Shown piece after piece: positions 35,368 to 43,652 of a stretch of DNA of 64,000 bases. The DNA comes from UBA3775 sp964584255 (GTDB lineage: Bacteria; Bacillota; Clostridia; Lachnospirales; Lachnospiraceae), in assembly GCA_964584255.1 (NCBI GenBank), contig CAZOZM010000007.1, positions 54,001 to 118,000 on the forward strand. Direction: 5' to 3'. The position numbers and the translations under genes were made by a program. The notes beneath the pieces are model-generated. The model was not told the DNA's origin. It saw only the letters and a program-made list of their open reading frames with translations, and made no database searches. Position 1 is the stretch's first letter; each line of letters begins with the position of its first letter.

Positions 35368-36775
35368 ATGGTATGCTATTCATATGGGACCGGCCCAAAT
35401 GGCATTGGACCTGGGAGACGGAAGTGAACGGGCTGAGTATGTATCTCAGGACTATATACTTAATGTGCTCGGAAGACCGCATAGAAACATAAATCTTATG
35501 TACACCTATTATCCTAATGATGCACAGTGGCCTCAGAGAATTTCGGAGGCGTGCAGGGATATGGAGATAAACTACCAGTGGGATTATCCTTACGATGATT
35601 ATTTTCCTTATGGAGTGAACGGAGAGCCGTTTGAGAGTATGAAAGATATAAGAAAACATGGACAGGATGTTACGCTCACACTGACAATTGACTGTTCTCT
35701 TTCAGATGAACGTCTCAGAAAAATTGCAGTGGATTTAAAGCCTTACGGAAGAATGAAACTCAGAATAAATCATGAGTGTGCGGGAGACTGGTTTACACAT
35801 AACAGAAGATTTTCATATAAGGAAGTTGCTGATTTCTTTGTAAGATTTGCTAAGATAATTAAAGAGGAAGCTCCCAACATAGAGACAATTTTCTGTGCAG
35901 GTTTTTCACAGGGCGAAAATCTTCCTGTAGAGCATGAGGAAGAATTCATGGAGGCATATCAGACGGCAGATAACTGGAGTGCAGACTGTTACCTTGCACT
36001 GCATTACGGATGGCCATATGATATAGCAGAAAAAGGCTCCGGAAGATACAATTTTTCTACTGTGGATAACTATTACAATCTTTTCAGGAATACGGCGGCA
36101 AGACTTACAAAAATAACAGGATGCAAAAAACCTATGATTACAGCGGAGTTTAATACAGACGGTGACGTTACCGGACCGTGTCATCAGGGTGAATCAGTGA
36201 AAAGGTTTTACCGAAAGTTCAGAGATGAAAAAGCAGATTGGTTTAAAGCCGTCACATTTTACCAGTTCAGAGACAGAGGAAGACTCGGACTTGAAATGGA
36301 AGATGGAAATAACAAGGGTGTGGGAATAGCACAGCCGATAATGAAAGAATATAGGGAACTGCTTTCAGACCCTTACTTTATGCCGGAAATGAAACGTCAG
36401 GAAAAAACGGAGTTCCCGTATGGTTTCAGATGGGGAGGTGCAGAGGATGCGGACGGAATGGCAACCGTAATTCACTTTGATGCCGCACCGGAATTCTGTG
36501 AAGTAAGCTTTGAGGATGAAATCGGTTTAATGATGGAAATCAACGGAAAATGGTTCTATAAAGCTCCTCAAAATAAAACCATAGATCTCATGCCGGCATT
36601 TTTTGATAACATGCCGGAGGGCGAAAAGGATATTGAATTTAAAATATTCGCCACTCCGGATAATGGCATAAACGAAAAAGGAACATCTGAGGACTGGAAT
36701 ATGAACTACTATAAAGAATTGGTTCATGAACCGGAATTCAGAATCAGATATGAGCCGGTGGAAACAGTCCTTTAA
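35357..36775 (+). CDS. Putative clan GH-A glycosidase (GH26-like)
   Basis: A 472-residue protein without signal peptide, so cytoplasmic. Residues 1-345 look like a TIM barrel: LRINHECAGDWF, with Glu140, resembles the acid/base motif of GH26 mannanases (R-x-x-HE-x-x-G-x-WF), and ITAEFNTDG, with Glu264, fits a strand-7 nucleophile. The C-terminal 110 residues are a beta-rich domain (VIHFDAAPEFCEVSF). The ATG at 35357 follows GAGGAG and overlaps rhaD, so it is the last gene of the rha operon. Its role in rhamnose-glycan breakdown is inferred from that position; family membership is tentative. Confidence 0.6.
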   Translation: MKNKWYAIHMGPAQMALDLGDGSERAEYVSQDYILNVLGRPHRNINLMYTYYPNDAQWPQRISEACRDMEINYQWDYPYDDYFPYGVNGEPFESMKDIRKHGQDVTLTLTIDCSLSDERLRKIAVDLKPYGRMKLRINHECAGDWFTHNRRFSYKEVADFFVRFAKIIKEEAPNIETIFCAGFSQGENLPVEHEEEFMEAYQTADNWSADCYLALHYGWPYDIAEKGSGRYNFSTVDNYYNLFRNTAARLTKITGCKKPMITAEFNTDGDVTGPCHQGESVKRFYRKFRDEKADWFKAVTFYQFRDRGRLGLEMEDGNNKGVGIAQPIMKEYRELLSDPYFMPEMKRQEKTEFPYGFRWGGAEDADGMATVIHFDAAPEFCEVSFEDEIGLMMEINGKWFYKAPQNKTIDLMPAFFDNMPEGEKDIEFKIFATPDNGINEKGTSEDWNMNYYKELVHEPEFRIRYEPVETVL

Positions 36776-36778
36776 TGA

Positions 36779-39346
36779 CTACGAAAGTATGTCACTGTGC
36801 TTTTCTCTGAACTGCTCGGTTACGCTTTTTACTTCGTTTTCAAATTCTCTTGATGAGACGAGACGACATCCCTGCCCGCGTATAATAATCTGCTCAAGAC
36901 CGTCAGAAGTCGCAACTCTGATGTCGTAGGTCTGATTATTGTCGTGGGCAAATTTTTCTATAAACTGGTCTGCGGTTTCGGATTCTTTGGTATAGACAAC
37001 AAAAATGTTGTTATAGCTGAAGTATTCTGTTTCATGTCCTTTTATTCTGTAGGCATCAAATACAACAATGATGTTGGTATGCGTTATTGACTGGTAAGCG
37101 CACAGAATATCCATGAGTTTACTGCGTGATGCCTCAAGATTTTCCTTTGAAAGCTCATTAAGTTCTTCCCAGGCAAAAATAACATTGTATCCGTCAACCA
37201 AAAGGTAAGGAATTTTCTCTTTTTTAGGAGAAGGAGCCTTTACGGTTCGTCCCGAAAAATCGTTTTCGGGATTCTTTTTATGTTTCCATTTATTTCCCTG
37301 ACTTTTTGAATTTGAGTAGGAAGTTCCTCTGATTATTGCATCAATTTCGTCCGTTCCCAATGAAATTTCATTCCTGTTTTGCGTGAGAACGGCAGTTTTG
37401 ACAGTGTCGGAAGATTCTGATTTTTTATTCAGACAGCTCTCGAGATGCATATAATTGAATACCTCATCCCACTCGACAATGAATCCTGAACCATGGGTAC
37501 AGAAGACGGAGGAGGAAGGATTATGTGTATCACGATCCGGATCATAGGCTCTTTCCGCAATTACTTCGTCCTCGTTGTGACATGGACCGTATCCGCCGGG
37601 AGAGAGCGTAAAAATACCGTGACCGTGAGAGTAGGCATTAACTTCCAACTGGTAGCTGTTTGAGGTGCTGACAGGAACGGTGCCGGTCAGGACAGCCGTT
37701 GCATCGTCTGTTTCCATTTCAAATTTTCCGAACATTCTGTCCAGGTCAGTCATTGCCCTGCCGACAAATTCAACAGGAAGCCTGAGAGAAAAGTTGTAAT
37801 ATGGTTCAAGCAGATGAGATTCAGCCTGCATCAATCCCTGTCTGACTGCCCGGTAGACAGCCTGTCGGAAATCTCCACCCTCCGTATGTTTCGGATGGGA
37901 TTTGCCGGCAACGGCAGTTATTTTTACGTCAGTTAAAGGTGCTCCGCATAAAACGCCCCTAAAGGTTTTCTCCTTTAAGTGTGTAAGTATGAGACGCTGC
38001 CAGTTTATGGAGAGCAGATCTTCGCTTATCATGGAAGAAATGTTTATACCGCTGCCGGGTTCTCCGGGCTCTAAAATCAGATGAACTTCAGCATAATGGC
38101 GGAGTGGTTCAAAATGCCCCACACCCTCAACTTTATTGGCTATTGTTTCTTTGTAGACGATATTTCCGGTTCCAAATTCAACAGAAATGTTTAATCTGTC
38201 CAGAATAAGACTTTTAAGAACGTCAATCTGAACGGCTCCCATGACCTGAATGTTTATTTCACTGAGAAATTCATTCCACACGATGTGAAGCTGAGGATCT
38301 TCTTCTTCAAGATGCTTGAGTGAGGAAATAATTTCAACCGGTTTTACCGTTTCCGGCAGAATGAGACGATAGGTCATTACCGGCTCCAAGAACGGAACCG
38401 GGGATGGTTTGTCGCATCCCAGTGACATGCCGGCTTCGGTGGTTTCAAGACCTGTTACCGCGCAAATGCAGCCGGCAGAAACCTCACTGCATTGAGTGAA
38501 ACGGCTTCCCGAATATATGCGGATCTGATTTATTTTTTCTCCGTTTCCGAGAACCTGTTTTGCACTCAAAGTCCCACCGGTTATCTTCATGAAAGTAAGC
38601 CGCTGCCCTTCACGGTCACGCTTGATTTTGAAGACCTTCGCTCCAAATTCCTCCGGGTAGTCCGGCGGAATGAGATATGTATTAAGACCTTTAATCAGTT
38701 CGTCTGTTCCGGTAAGATTAAGTGCGGAACCAAAGAAACACGGAAAGATTTTCCGGTTCATAAAAGCTTCTGATATAAGATGCTCTGAAATTTCTCCCGT
38801 TTCCAGATAGTGGTTAAGAAGATCTTCACTGCAGAGAGATATTTCTTCGTTGTCGGGATAGGAGAAGTCCGCAATCATATCGGAAAGTGAGTTCTTTAAT
38901 TTTTGCAGGATTTCACTTCTGTTGGATCCCTCCTGATCCATTTTGTTAACAAATATGAAAACGGGAATATGGTATCTGGCAAGAAGCCTCCAAAGTGTTT
39001 CCGTATGTCCCTGTATATTGTCTTTTGCACTTATAATCAGAACGGCAGCATCAAGAATTTGAAGTGAGCGTTCCATTTCAGTTGAAAAATCCGTGTGTCC
39101 CGGAGTGTCTATTAAGGTATAAGTTATGTCGCCGGAAGTAAAAACGGCCTGCTTTGAAAAAATGGTGATACCGCGTTCTTTTTCGAGCTTCTCGGTATCC
39201 AAAAAGCAGTTTCTGTTGTCAACACGACCGAATTTGTTTATTGCCCCGGATTGATATAATAGAGCTTCTGAAAGGGTGGTTTTACCGGCATCAACATGAG
39301 CCAGCAGACCGATACTGCATGTTTTGTTTTTTGTATTTTCAGACAT
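36779..39346 (-). CDS. TetM-like translational GTPase fused to a C-terminal YacP/Rae1-type NYN nuclease domain
   Basis: An 855-residue fusion. Residues 1 to about 640 are an EF-G-like GTPase of the ribosomal-protection (TetM/TetB(P)) family: G1 HVDAGKTT at 17-24, RGIT at 58-61, DTPGH with His84 at 80-84, NKMD at 134-137, then domains II-V with LLEPYYNFSLRLP as in TetM. After a charged Lys/Ser/Asn linker (about 640-706), residues 713-855 are an NYN_YacP domain with acidic residues Asp718 (VDGYN), Asp764 (VVFDAY), Asp793 (ETAD) and Asp815 (TSDG). B. subtilis YacP (Rae1) is a ribosome-bound endonuclease that cuts mRNA in the A site. The TetM loop YSPVST that displaces tetracycline is not seen; the aligned stretch reads AGKSHPKHTEGGDF. 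Function is therefore more likely ribosome rescue or mRNA cleavage than drug resistance. Its stop lies 3 bases from the convergent glycosidase stop. Confidence 0.85.
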   Translation of the reverse strand: MSENTKNKTCSIGLLAHVDAGKTTLSEALLYQSGAINKFGRVDNRNCFLDTEKLEKERGITIFSKQAVFTSGDITYTLIDTPGHTDFSTEMERSLQILDAAVLIISAKDNIQGHTETLWRLLARYHIPVFIFVNKMDQEGSNRSEILQKLKNSLSDMIADFSYPDNEEISLCSEDLLNHYLETGEISEHLISEAFMNRKIFPCFFGSALNLTGTDELIKGLNTYLIPPDYPEEFGAKVFKIKRDREGQRLTFMKITGGTLSAKQVLGNGEKINQIRIYSGSRFTQCSEVSAGCICAVTGLETTEAGMSLGCDKPSPVPFLEPVMTYRLILPETVKPVEIISSLKHLEEEDPQLHIVWNEFLSEINIQVMGAVQIDVLKSLILDRLNISVEFGTGNIVYKETIANKVEGVGHFEPLRHYAEVHLILEPGEPGSGINISSMISEDLLSINWQRLILTHLKEKTFRGVLCGAPLTDVKITAVAGKSHPKHTEGGDFRQAVYRAVRQGLMQAESHLLEPYYNFSLRLPVEFVGRAMTDLDRMFGKFEMETDDATAVLTGTVPVSTSNSYQLEVNAYSHGHGIFTLSPGGYGPCHNEDEVIAERAYDPDRDTHNPSSSVFCTHGSGFIVEWDEVFNYMHLESCLNKKSESSDTVKTAVLTQNRNEISLGTDEIDAIIRGTSYSNSKSQGNKWKHKKNPENDFSGRTVKAPSPKKEKIPYLLVDGYNVIFAWEELNELSKENLEASRSKLMDILCAYQSITHTNIIVVFDAYRIKGHETEYFSYNNIFVVYTKESETADQFIEKFAHDNNQTYDIRVATSDGLEQIIIRGQGCRLVSSREFENEVKSVTEQFREKHSDILS

Positions 39347-39588
39347 GTTTTAAGACCCCTTTTGTGTAAGATAGACATTTATTTTACCATGAGATGCTTA
39401 TGAAAGTCGATAGTAAAACCTGAGAAAAAATGGAAAAGGAAAAAGAACGTCTTTTTAGTCATAAAATCGGGAATTATGAAGGTTTTAGTAAAAGAAGATT
39501 GACGGATGAGCTGTTGCATTTTAAAATGAAAAGTGTTGTGTCAGCTTGTCAGTGCAAGCGGATTAATAAGTGTTTTGGAGGTTTTTGT

Positions 39589-40743
39589 ATGTTTAGGATT
39601 ATTCCATTATTGGTGATGCTGCTTATGTTTACCGGGATAAGTTACTATCTTTCTTTCAGAATATACAAGGGAATTGCTGCATTTCTGCCATCAATGAAAT
39701 TTTGGCCGATAATGCTTGTAGTTTGTATATTGGTAGTTACGATGATAGCAGGTTTTGGTCGGGCATTAACACCTTTCCCAAAGGAATTTAAAAGGGTATT
39801 GGGTACTGTCAGCGGATATTGTATGGGTATTTTTATGTATCGGCTTTTATTTACAGTGGCGGCGGATCTGATTTTTGCGATTCCGAGAATAATGAAGCTT
39901 ACCTTTACATCACACCGTCTTTTTAACGGTTTTGTTGCAATTGGAGTGCTGGTTCTCACAGCCGTTACGAGTATTTATGGTTTTATAAATGCAAGACAGA
40001 TAGATCATGTTTCCTATGAAATAGGTTTTGAAGGAAAAAAAGATATTTCTGACATAAAAATGGTTATGATAAGTGATTTGCATTTGGGAGCAATCGGCTC
40101 GGAAAGCAGACTGCAGAAGACTGTTGATGAGATTAATGCCGAAAATCCGGATGTAGTATGTATAGCAGGCGATTTTTTCGACACGGATTATACGGCAATA
40201 AGGGATCCTGAATCGGCAATTGAGATACTTAAAGGAATTAAATCTACATACGGTATTTACGCATCACTCGGAAATCATGATGGCGGAAGCACTCACGAGC
40301 AGATGAAGGAATTTCTGAAGAAGGCGGATATTACGCTGCTGGATGATTCATATACCATTATTGACGGACGTCTTGCAATTGTGGGAAGATTGGATGCATC
40401 TGCCATCGGAGGTTACGGTGACAGGCAGAGAAGTGCAATTTCGGATTATTTTACTCTTGAAGATGAATCAATGCCGGTAATAGTATTGGATCATAATCCT
40501 GTACATGTTGATGAGTATACTACGGAAGCTGATTTGATTCTGAGCGGACATACGCACAAAGGACAGGTATTTCCGGCAAATTTTGTTACCGATATGATAT
40601 ATACAGTAGATTATGGTTATTACAGAAAGGATTCTAAGAGTCCGCAGGTTATAGTTTCATCGGGTGTAGGTGCATGGGGTATGCCTATGCGAGTGGGAAC
40701 GGACTGTGAAATTGTTTCCATAAGTTTTAATCCGGAAAAATGA
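39589..40743 (+). CDS. Membrane-anchored metallophosphoesterase (YkuE-like)
   Basis: A 384-residue protein with four hydrophobic segments in the first 140 residues and a calcineurin-like phosphoesterase domain after about residue 150. The metal motifs are in order: MISDLHLGA, IAGDFFDTD, LGNHDGG and LSGHTHKGQ. Members of the YkuE/YpbG group hydrolyse phosphodiesters or lipid pyrophosphates at the membrane; the substrate here is unknown. The frame is open from 39430, but ATG 39589 follows GGAGG and starts directly with the first helix. Confidence 0.85.
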   Translation: MFRIIPLLVMLLMFTGISYYLSFRIYKGIAAFLPSMKFWPIMLVVCILVVTMIAGFGRALTPFPKEFKRVLGTVSGYCMGIFMYRLLFTVAADLIFAIPRIMKLTFTSHRLFNGFVAIGVLVLTAVTSIYGFINARQIDHVSYEIGFEGKKDISDIKMVMISDLHLGAIGSESRLQKTVDEINAENPDVVCIAGDFFDTDYTAIRDPESAIEILKGIKSTYGIYASLGNHDGGSTHEQMKEFLKKADITLLDDSYTIIDGRLAIVGRLDASAIGGYGDRQRSAISDYFTLEDESMPVIVLDHNPVHVDEYTTEADLILSGHTHKGQVFPANFVTDMIYTVDYGYYRKDSKSPQVIVSSGVGAWGMPMRVGTDCEIVSISFNPEK

Positions 40744-40828
40744 TTGCAGAAAAAACGGACGTGGTAGAAGAGTCCGGAAAAAACTAAAATAAAAGCTGTA
40801 AAAATGAACTTATCATAAGCTTTAGAAC

Positions 40829-40857
40829 TTGACATATCATGGTTATGACTATAAAAT
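40829..40857 (+). promoter_or_regulatory. Promoter of the Ala/Glu/Lys-rich membrane protein
   Basis: Consensus TTGACA at 40829-40834 and TAAAAT at 40852-40857 with 17 bases between. Confidence 0.7.
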
Positions 40858-40904
40858 TATAAAAGGCATATCCATGTGATTTTAACGCATGAGCCGGGAG
40901 GTAA

Positions 40905-42233
40905 ATGATGGAACGTAAGAAGTTTGATTTCGAAAACACCGAAGAAACTAATGATGATTTTTTCGAGGGCATAGAAGGAGACGATTTCTTTGCCGGGGTT
41001 GAAGAAGCTTCAAAGGAAGCCTTAAACGAAGTAAGAGAGGAAGTTAAGAAGGCTGCTGACGAAGAAGAAATGAAAGAAATTGCAGAGGCCGCTGCAAGAG
41101 TTGCCGCACAGAGAAAGCAGGAAGAGGCTGAGAAGGCTGCCGCAGAAGAAGCCGCAAGAAAGGCTGCTGAGGAGGCTGCTGCAAAGGCTGCCGCAGAAGA
41201 AGCTGCAAGACTTGAAATTGCCGAAAAGGCAAGAAAAGCTGCTGAGGATGCAAGAGCTGCCGCTGAAAAGGCAAAGGCTGAGGCAGAAGCAAAGAAAGCT
41301 GCTGAGGAAGAAGCTCTCAGACAGATTGAAGAGCAGAAAAGAAAGATTCAGGAAGCTGAAGAAGCTGCCAGAAAAGCCAGAGAAGAGGCAGAAGCAAAGC
41401 GTGCAGAAGAAGAAGCAAAAAGAATAGCTGAGGAAAAGGCCAAAGAGGAAGCTGAGAGGGCCGCTGCAGAGGAAGCGGAAAGGGCTGCAAAGGCTGCCGA
41501 AAAAGCTGCCGCTGAAGAAGCAGAAAGAAAGGCCAAAGAAGAAGCAAAAGCTAAGGCTAAAGCAGAAGAGGCCGCAAAGAAAGCGGCTGCCGCAGAAGAA
41601 AAAGCACGAAAAGCCGAAATGAAAAAAGCAAAATCCAAGAAACAGCCTAAGAATGTTTCTGAAGAAGATTTTGATTTTGATAAAGAAAAGAAGGTTAATC
41701 CCGTATTGATTACAATCGTAGCTGTTGCATGTCTGTTGCTTGTTGCCGGAGCATTCTTCGGAACAAAGGCAATTTTCGGAGGAAGCGGTTCTTCATCCAA
41801 GTCTGCATCAGAACAGCAGACGGTACTCGAAAATGCAGTTACCGGTGATCTTTCATCCGCTACGGTCGGAATAAAATACAGCGTAAGATATAAGAAGCTG
41901 ACTATCTCAAATGATAACGGCTATATTGTATATTACAAAGACGGAAATAATGTTTACAAACTTACCGGTACTTATTCCTCTGACGGTCTCAGTAATATTG
42001 AAAAGTATACTGAAGCAAATAAGGCAAAGGTTGACAACAGTAAGGGTGAACTTATAGCATCATCCGTCAGTTCATTCTATGTAAATACAAGAGATGTCGC
42101 AGATGGCTCTGTAACTCTTAATTTAAGACTTACAGATGGTTCCACGGATTATAAGACAAATAAGGGAATCAGTGTAAATGTTGCTGTTACAAGTACAGTA
42201 AAGCAGACTGAATCCGAAGAAGTTACAGAATAG
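40905..42233 (+). CDS. TolA-like Ala/Glu/Lys-rich coiled-coil membrane protein
   Basis: A 442-residue protein of unknown family. Residues 1-45 are acidic with two similar motifs (DDFFEGIEG and DDFFAGVEE). Residues about 45-250 are almost only Ala, Glu, Lys and Arg in heptad-like order, a long charged helix. One transmembrane helix follows (about 268-290, VLITIVAVACLLLVAGAFF). The C-terminal 140 residues are Ser/Thr-rich and would lie outside the cell. The topology, inside coiled coil and outside domain, suggests a spacer or scaffold in the envelope; no enzyme motif is present. GGGAGG precedes two consecutive ATG codons (40905 and 40908). Confidence 0.7.
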   Translation: MMERKKFDFENTEETNDDFFEGIEGDDFFAGVEEASKEALNEVREEVKKAADEEEMKEIAEAAARVAAQRKQEEAEKAAAEEAARKAAEEAAAKAAAEEAARLEIAEKARKAAEDARAAAEKAKAEAEAKKAAEEEALRQIEEQKRKIQEAEEAARKAREEAEAKRAEEEAKRIAEEKAKEEAERAAAEEAERAAKAAEKAAAEEAERKAKEEAKAKAKAEEAAKKAAAAEEKARKAEMKKAKSKKQPKNVSEEDFDFDKEKKVNPVLITIVAVACLLLVAGAFFGTKAIFGGSGSSSKSASEQQTVLENAVTGDLSSATVGIKYSVRYKKLTISNDNGYIVYYKDGNNVYKLTGTYSSDGLSNIEKYTEANKAKVDNSKGELIASSVSSFYVNTRDVADGSVTLNLRLTDGSTDYKTNKGISVNVAVTSTVKQTESEEVTE

Positions 42234-42235
42234 AA

Positions 42236-42268
42236 AAATCCCGTCCTTAAAGGGCGGGATTTTTTTGC
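42236..42268 (+). terminator. Intrinsic terminator
   Basis: AATCCCG with CGGGATT plus inner TCC-type pairs, followed by seven T. It also lies just past the end of the convergent exchanger gene. Confidence 0.9.
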
Positions 42269-42289
42269 AATAAAACAAATGATTACATA

Positions 42290-43237
42290 TTACAGGTAGT
42301 TTCTCAGAATTATATAGACTGTATAGATTATATAGAAAGCCAGCAGAAGAATTCCGTCTTTTTTTCGGAATTCTTTTTTCTTTATACAGAGAAGATAACC
42401 AAAGACGGCACAGATAAGAACCACTACGAAGTCAATTGTGGTATCGGTGTTAAGTCCCGTGATTGGAGAAATGGCAGCGGATAATGAAAGAACAAAGAGT
42501 ATGTTGAAGATGTTTGAACCTACAACATTACCGACAGCCATGTCTGCGAATCCTTTTTTTATTGCCGTTACGGAAGTAACAAGTTCAGGAAGTGACGTAC
42601 CGAGAGCTACTATCGTAAGTCCTACGAGGGTATCGGACATTCCGCAGGTTTTGGCAAGTGCGGATGCATATTCAACAACAAGGTCACCGCCGAAAACAAT
42701 TGCGGCCAGACCGCCTGCGAGAAAAAGCAGACTGACAGGTATGCTGTATTCTTTTATTTCATCATTTCCATCGTCTTTATTCCTGATTGCTGATGATGCG
42801 AGCAGGGCAACATATAAAAAGAATAAAATGATAAGGATTATTCCTTCCGGACGTGAAACATCACCGTTTGAGACAAACAGCAGTGTCAAAGCGGAGAGGA
42901 TTATGCAAATTGGAAAGTCTCTCTTTATAATGTCCTTCTGAACGGTTACGTTCTTAAAAAGAGCACATGCTCCGATTACAACAGCCATATTAAAAATGTT
43001 CGACCCTGCTACGTTACTTACGGCAATTTCATTGTTGTGTACCATTGCGGCACGTATGCTTACCGCAGCCTCCGGACAGCTCGTTCCTAGAGCAACGATT
43101 GTCAGACCGATAATAACCGGAGGAATGTGGCACTTCTTGGAGATGGAAGAAGCTCCGTCAACAAAAAAGTCGGCACCCTTAATAAGGAGAACGAAACCAA
43201 CGAGAAGAAGTAAAATGTTTAAAAGTATTTCAGTCAT
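42290..43237 (-). CDS. Calcium/sodium antiporter (CaCA family)
   Basis: A 315-residue membrane protein with ten hydrophobic segments and the two inverted alpha repeats of the CaCA family: GLTIVALGTSCPEAAVS with GSNIFNMAVV in the first half and GLTIVALGTSLPELVTS with GSNIFNILFV in the second. The glutamates of these repeats bind Ca2+ during exchange for Na+ or H+. It resembles E. coli YrbG. A 5' leader of about 100 bases with stem-loops precedes it. The window thus has two Ca2+-export systems, this one and the P-type ATPase at 347-2947. Confidence 0.93.
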   Translation of the reverse strand: MTEILLNILLLLVGFVLLIKGADFFVDGASSISKKCHIPPVIIGLTIVALGTSCPEAAVSIRAAMVHNNEIAVSNVAGSNIFNMAVVIGACALFKNVTVQKDIIKRDFPICIILSALTLLFVSNGDVSRPEGIILIILFFLYVALLASSAIRNKDDGNDEIKEYSIPVSLLFLAGGLAAIVFGGDLVVEYASALAKTCGMSDTLVGLTIVALGTSLPELVTSVTAIKKGFADMAVGNVVGSNIFNILFVLSLSAAISPITGLNTDTTIDFVVVLICAVFGYLLCIKKKEFRKKDGILLLAFYIIYTVYIILRNYL

Positions 43238-43353
43238 GATTTCCCCTTTCAGTTACAAGTGATGAAGGCGTAATATCGTGAATGCATCACCCGGTAATTT
43301 TGGCGTTCGCTGAAAGAAAACAGAATCCTTTTCAGCTCACTTTGCACATTATA
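43238..43353 (-). promoter_or_regulatory. Promoter and structured leader of the antiporter gene
   Basis: On the minus strand an extended -10 (TGC-TATAAT, 43348-43356) begins a leader of about 100 bases. It contains a perfect 7-bp stem (GCTGAAA with TTTCAGC; plus-strand 43309-43315 and 43330-43336) and a second possible helix (GTGATG with CATCAC). No known riboswitch consensus such as yybP-ykoY is seen. Confidence 0.5.
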
Positions 43354-43373
43354 GCATAAATCAATTGTAATGT

Positions 43374-43652
43374 TTACCATTTTTGGGCGGCAGAGGGACA
43401 TTTATTCTTTTTTAATATACATCTGAATTCGATAAAACATCCGCATTCCATACAAAGTCCGTTTTCGTAGGAAGTGCAGGAAAGGCATTTTTCAATCCTC
43501 TCCCTGTAAAGAGTTTCGTCGGCACGGTCGCCTTCTTTTATAATTGACAGGTATTTATCCAAATCGCGTGAGTATTCCGTATGCGAATATTTTATTTTTT
43601 TCGGACATACGGGACACTCACGCGTTGAATTATCTTTTGTATGATCAGTCAT
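43374..43652 (-). CDS. DUF6171 family small cysteine-rich protein
   Basis: A protein of about 92 residues with eight cysteines. CPVCPKK near the start and the C-terminal CLSCTSYENGLCMECGCFIE with a later NKCP motif resemble DUF6171, a small Clostridia family thought to bind zinc. Function is unknown. The start is uncertain: ATG 43652 overlaps the arabinofuranosidase stop by 8 bases, and an alternative ATG lies 8 codons upstream. Neither has a strong ribosome binding site, so translation may be coupled to the gene before it. Confidence 0.65.
   Translation of the reverse strand: MTDHTKDNSTRECPVCPKKIKYSHTEYSRDLDKYLSIIKEGDRADETLYRERIEKCLSCTSYENGLCMECGCFIEFRCILKKNKCPSAAQKW

Noticed and set aside
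36779..39346. Annotation as a tetracycline resistance gene
   Set aside because: The GTPase half resembles TetM, but the loop that dislodges tetracycline is not conserved and the C-terminus is replaced by an NYN domain; resistance is not supported by the sequence.
40755..40777. Hairpin CGGAC/GTCCG after the metallophosphoesterase gene as a terminator
   Set aside because: It is followed by A residues, not T, on the coding strand, so it does not fit an intrinsic terminator.
41348..41800. 150-codon open frame antisense to the coiled-coil gene, and other long shadow frames at 41044-41547
   Set aside because: They arise from the repetitive GCA/GAA/AAG codons of the Ala/Glu/Lys-rich gene read in other frames; no start signals and extreme Ala/Ser/Leu/Gln composition.
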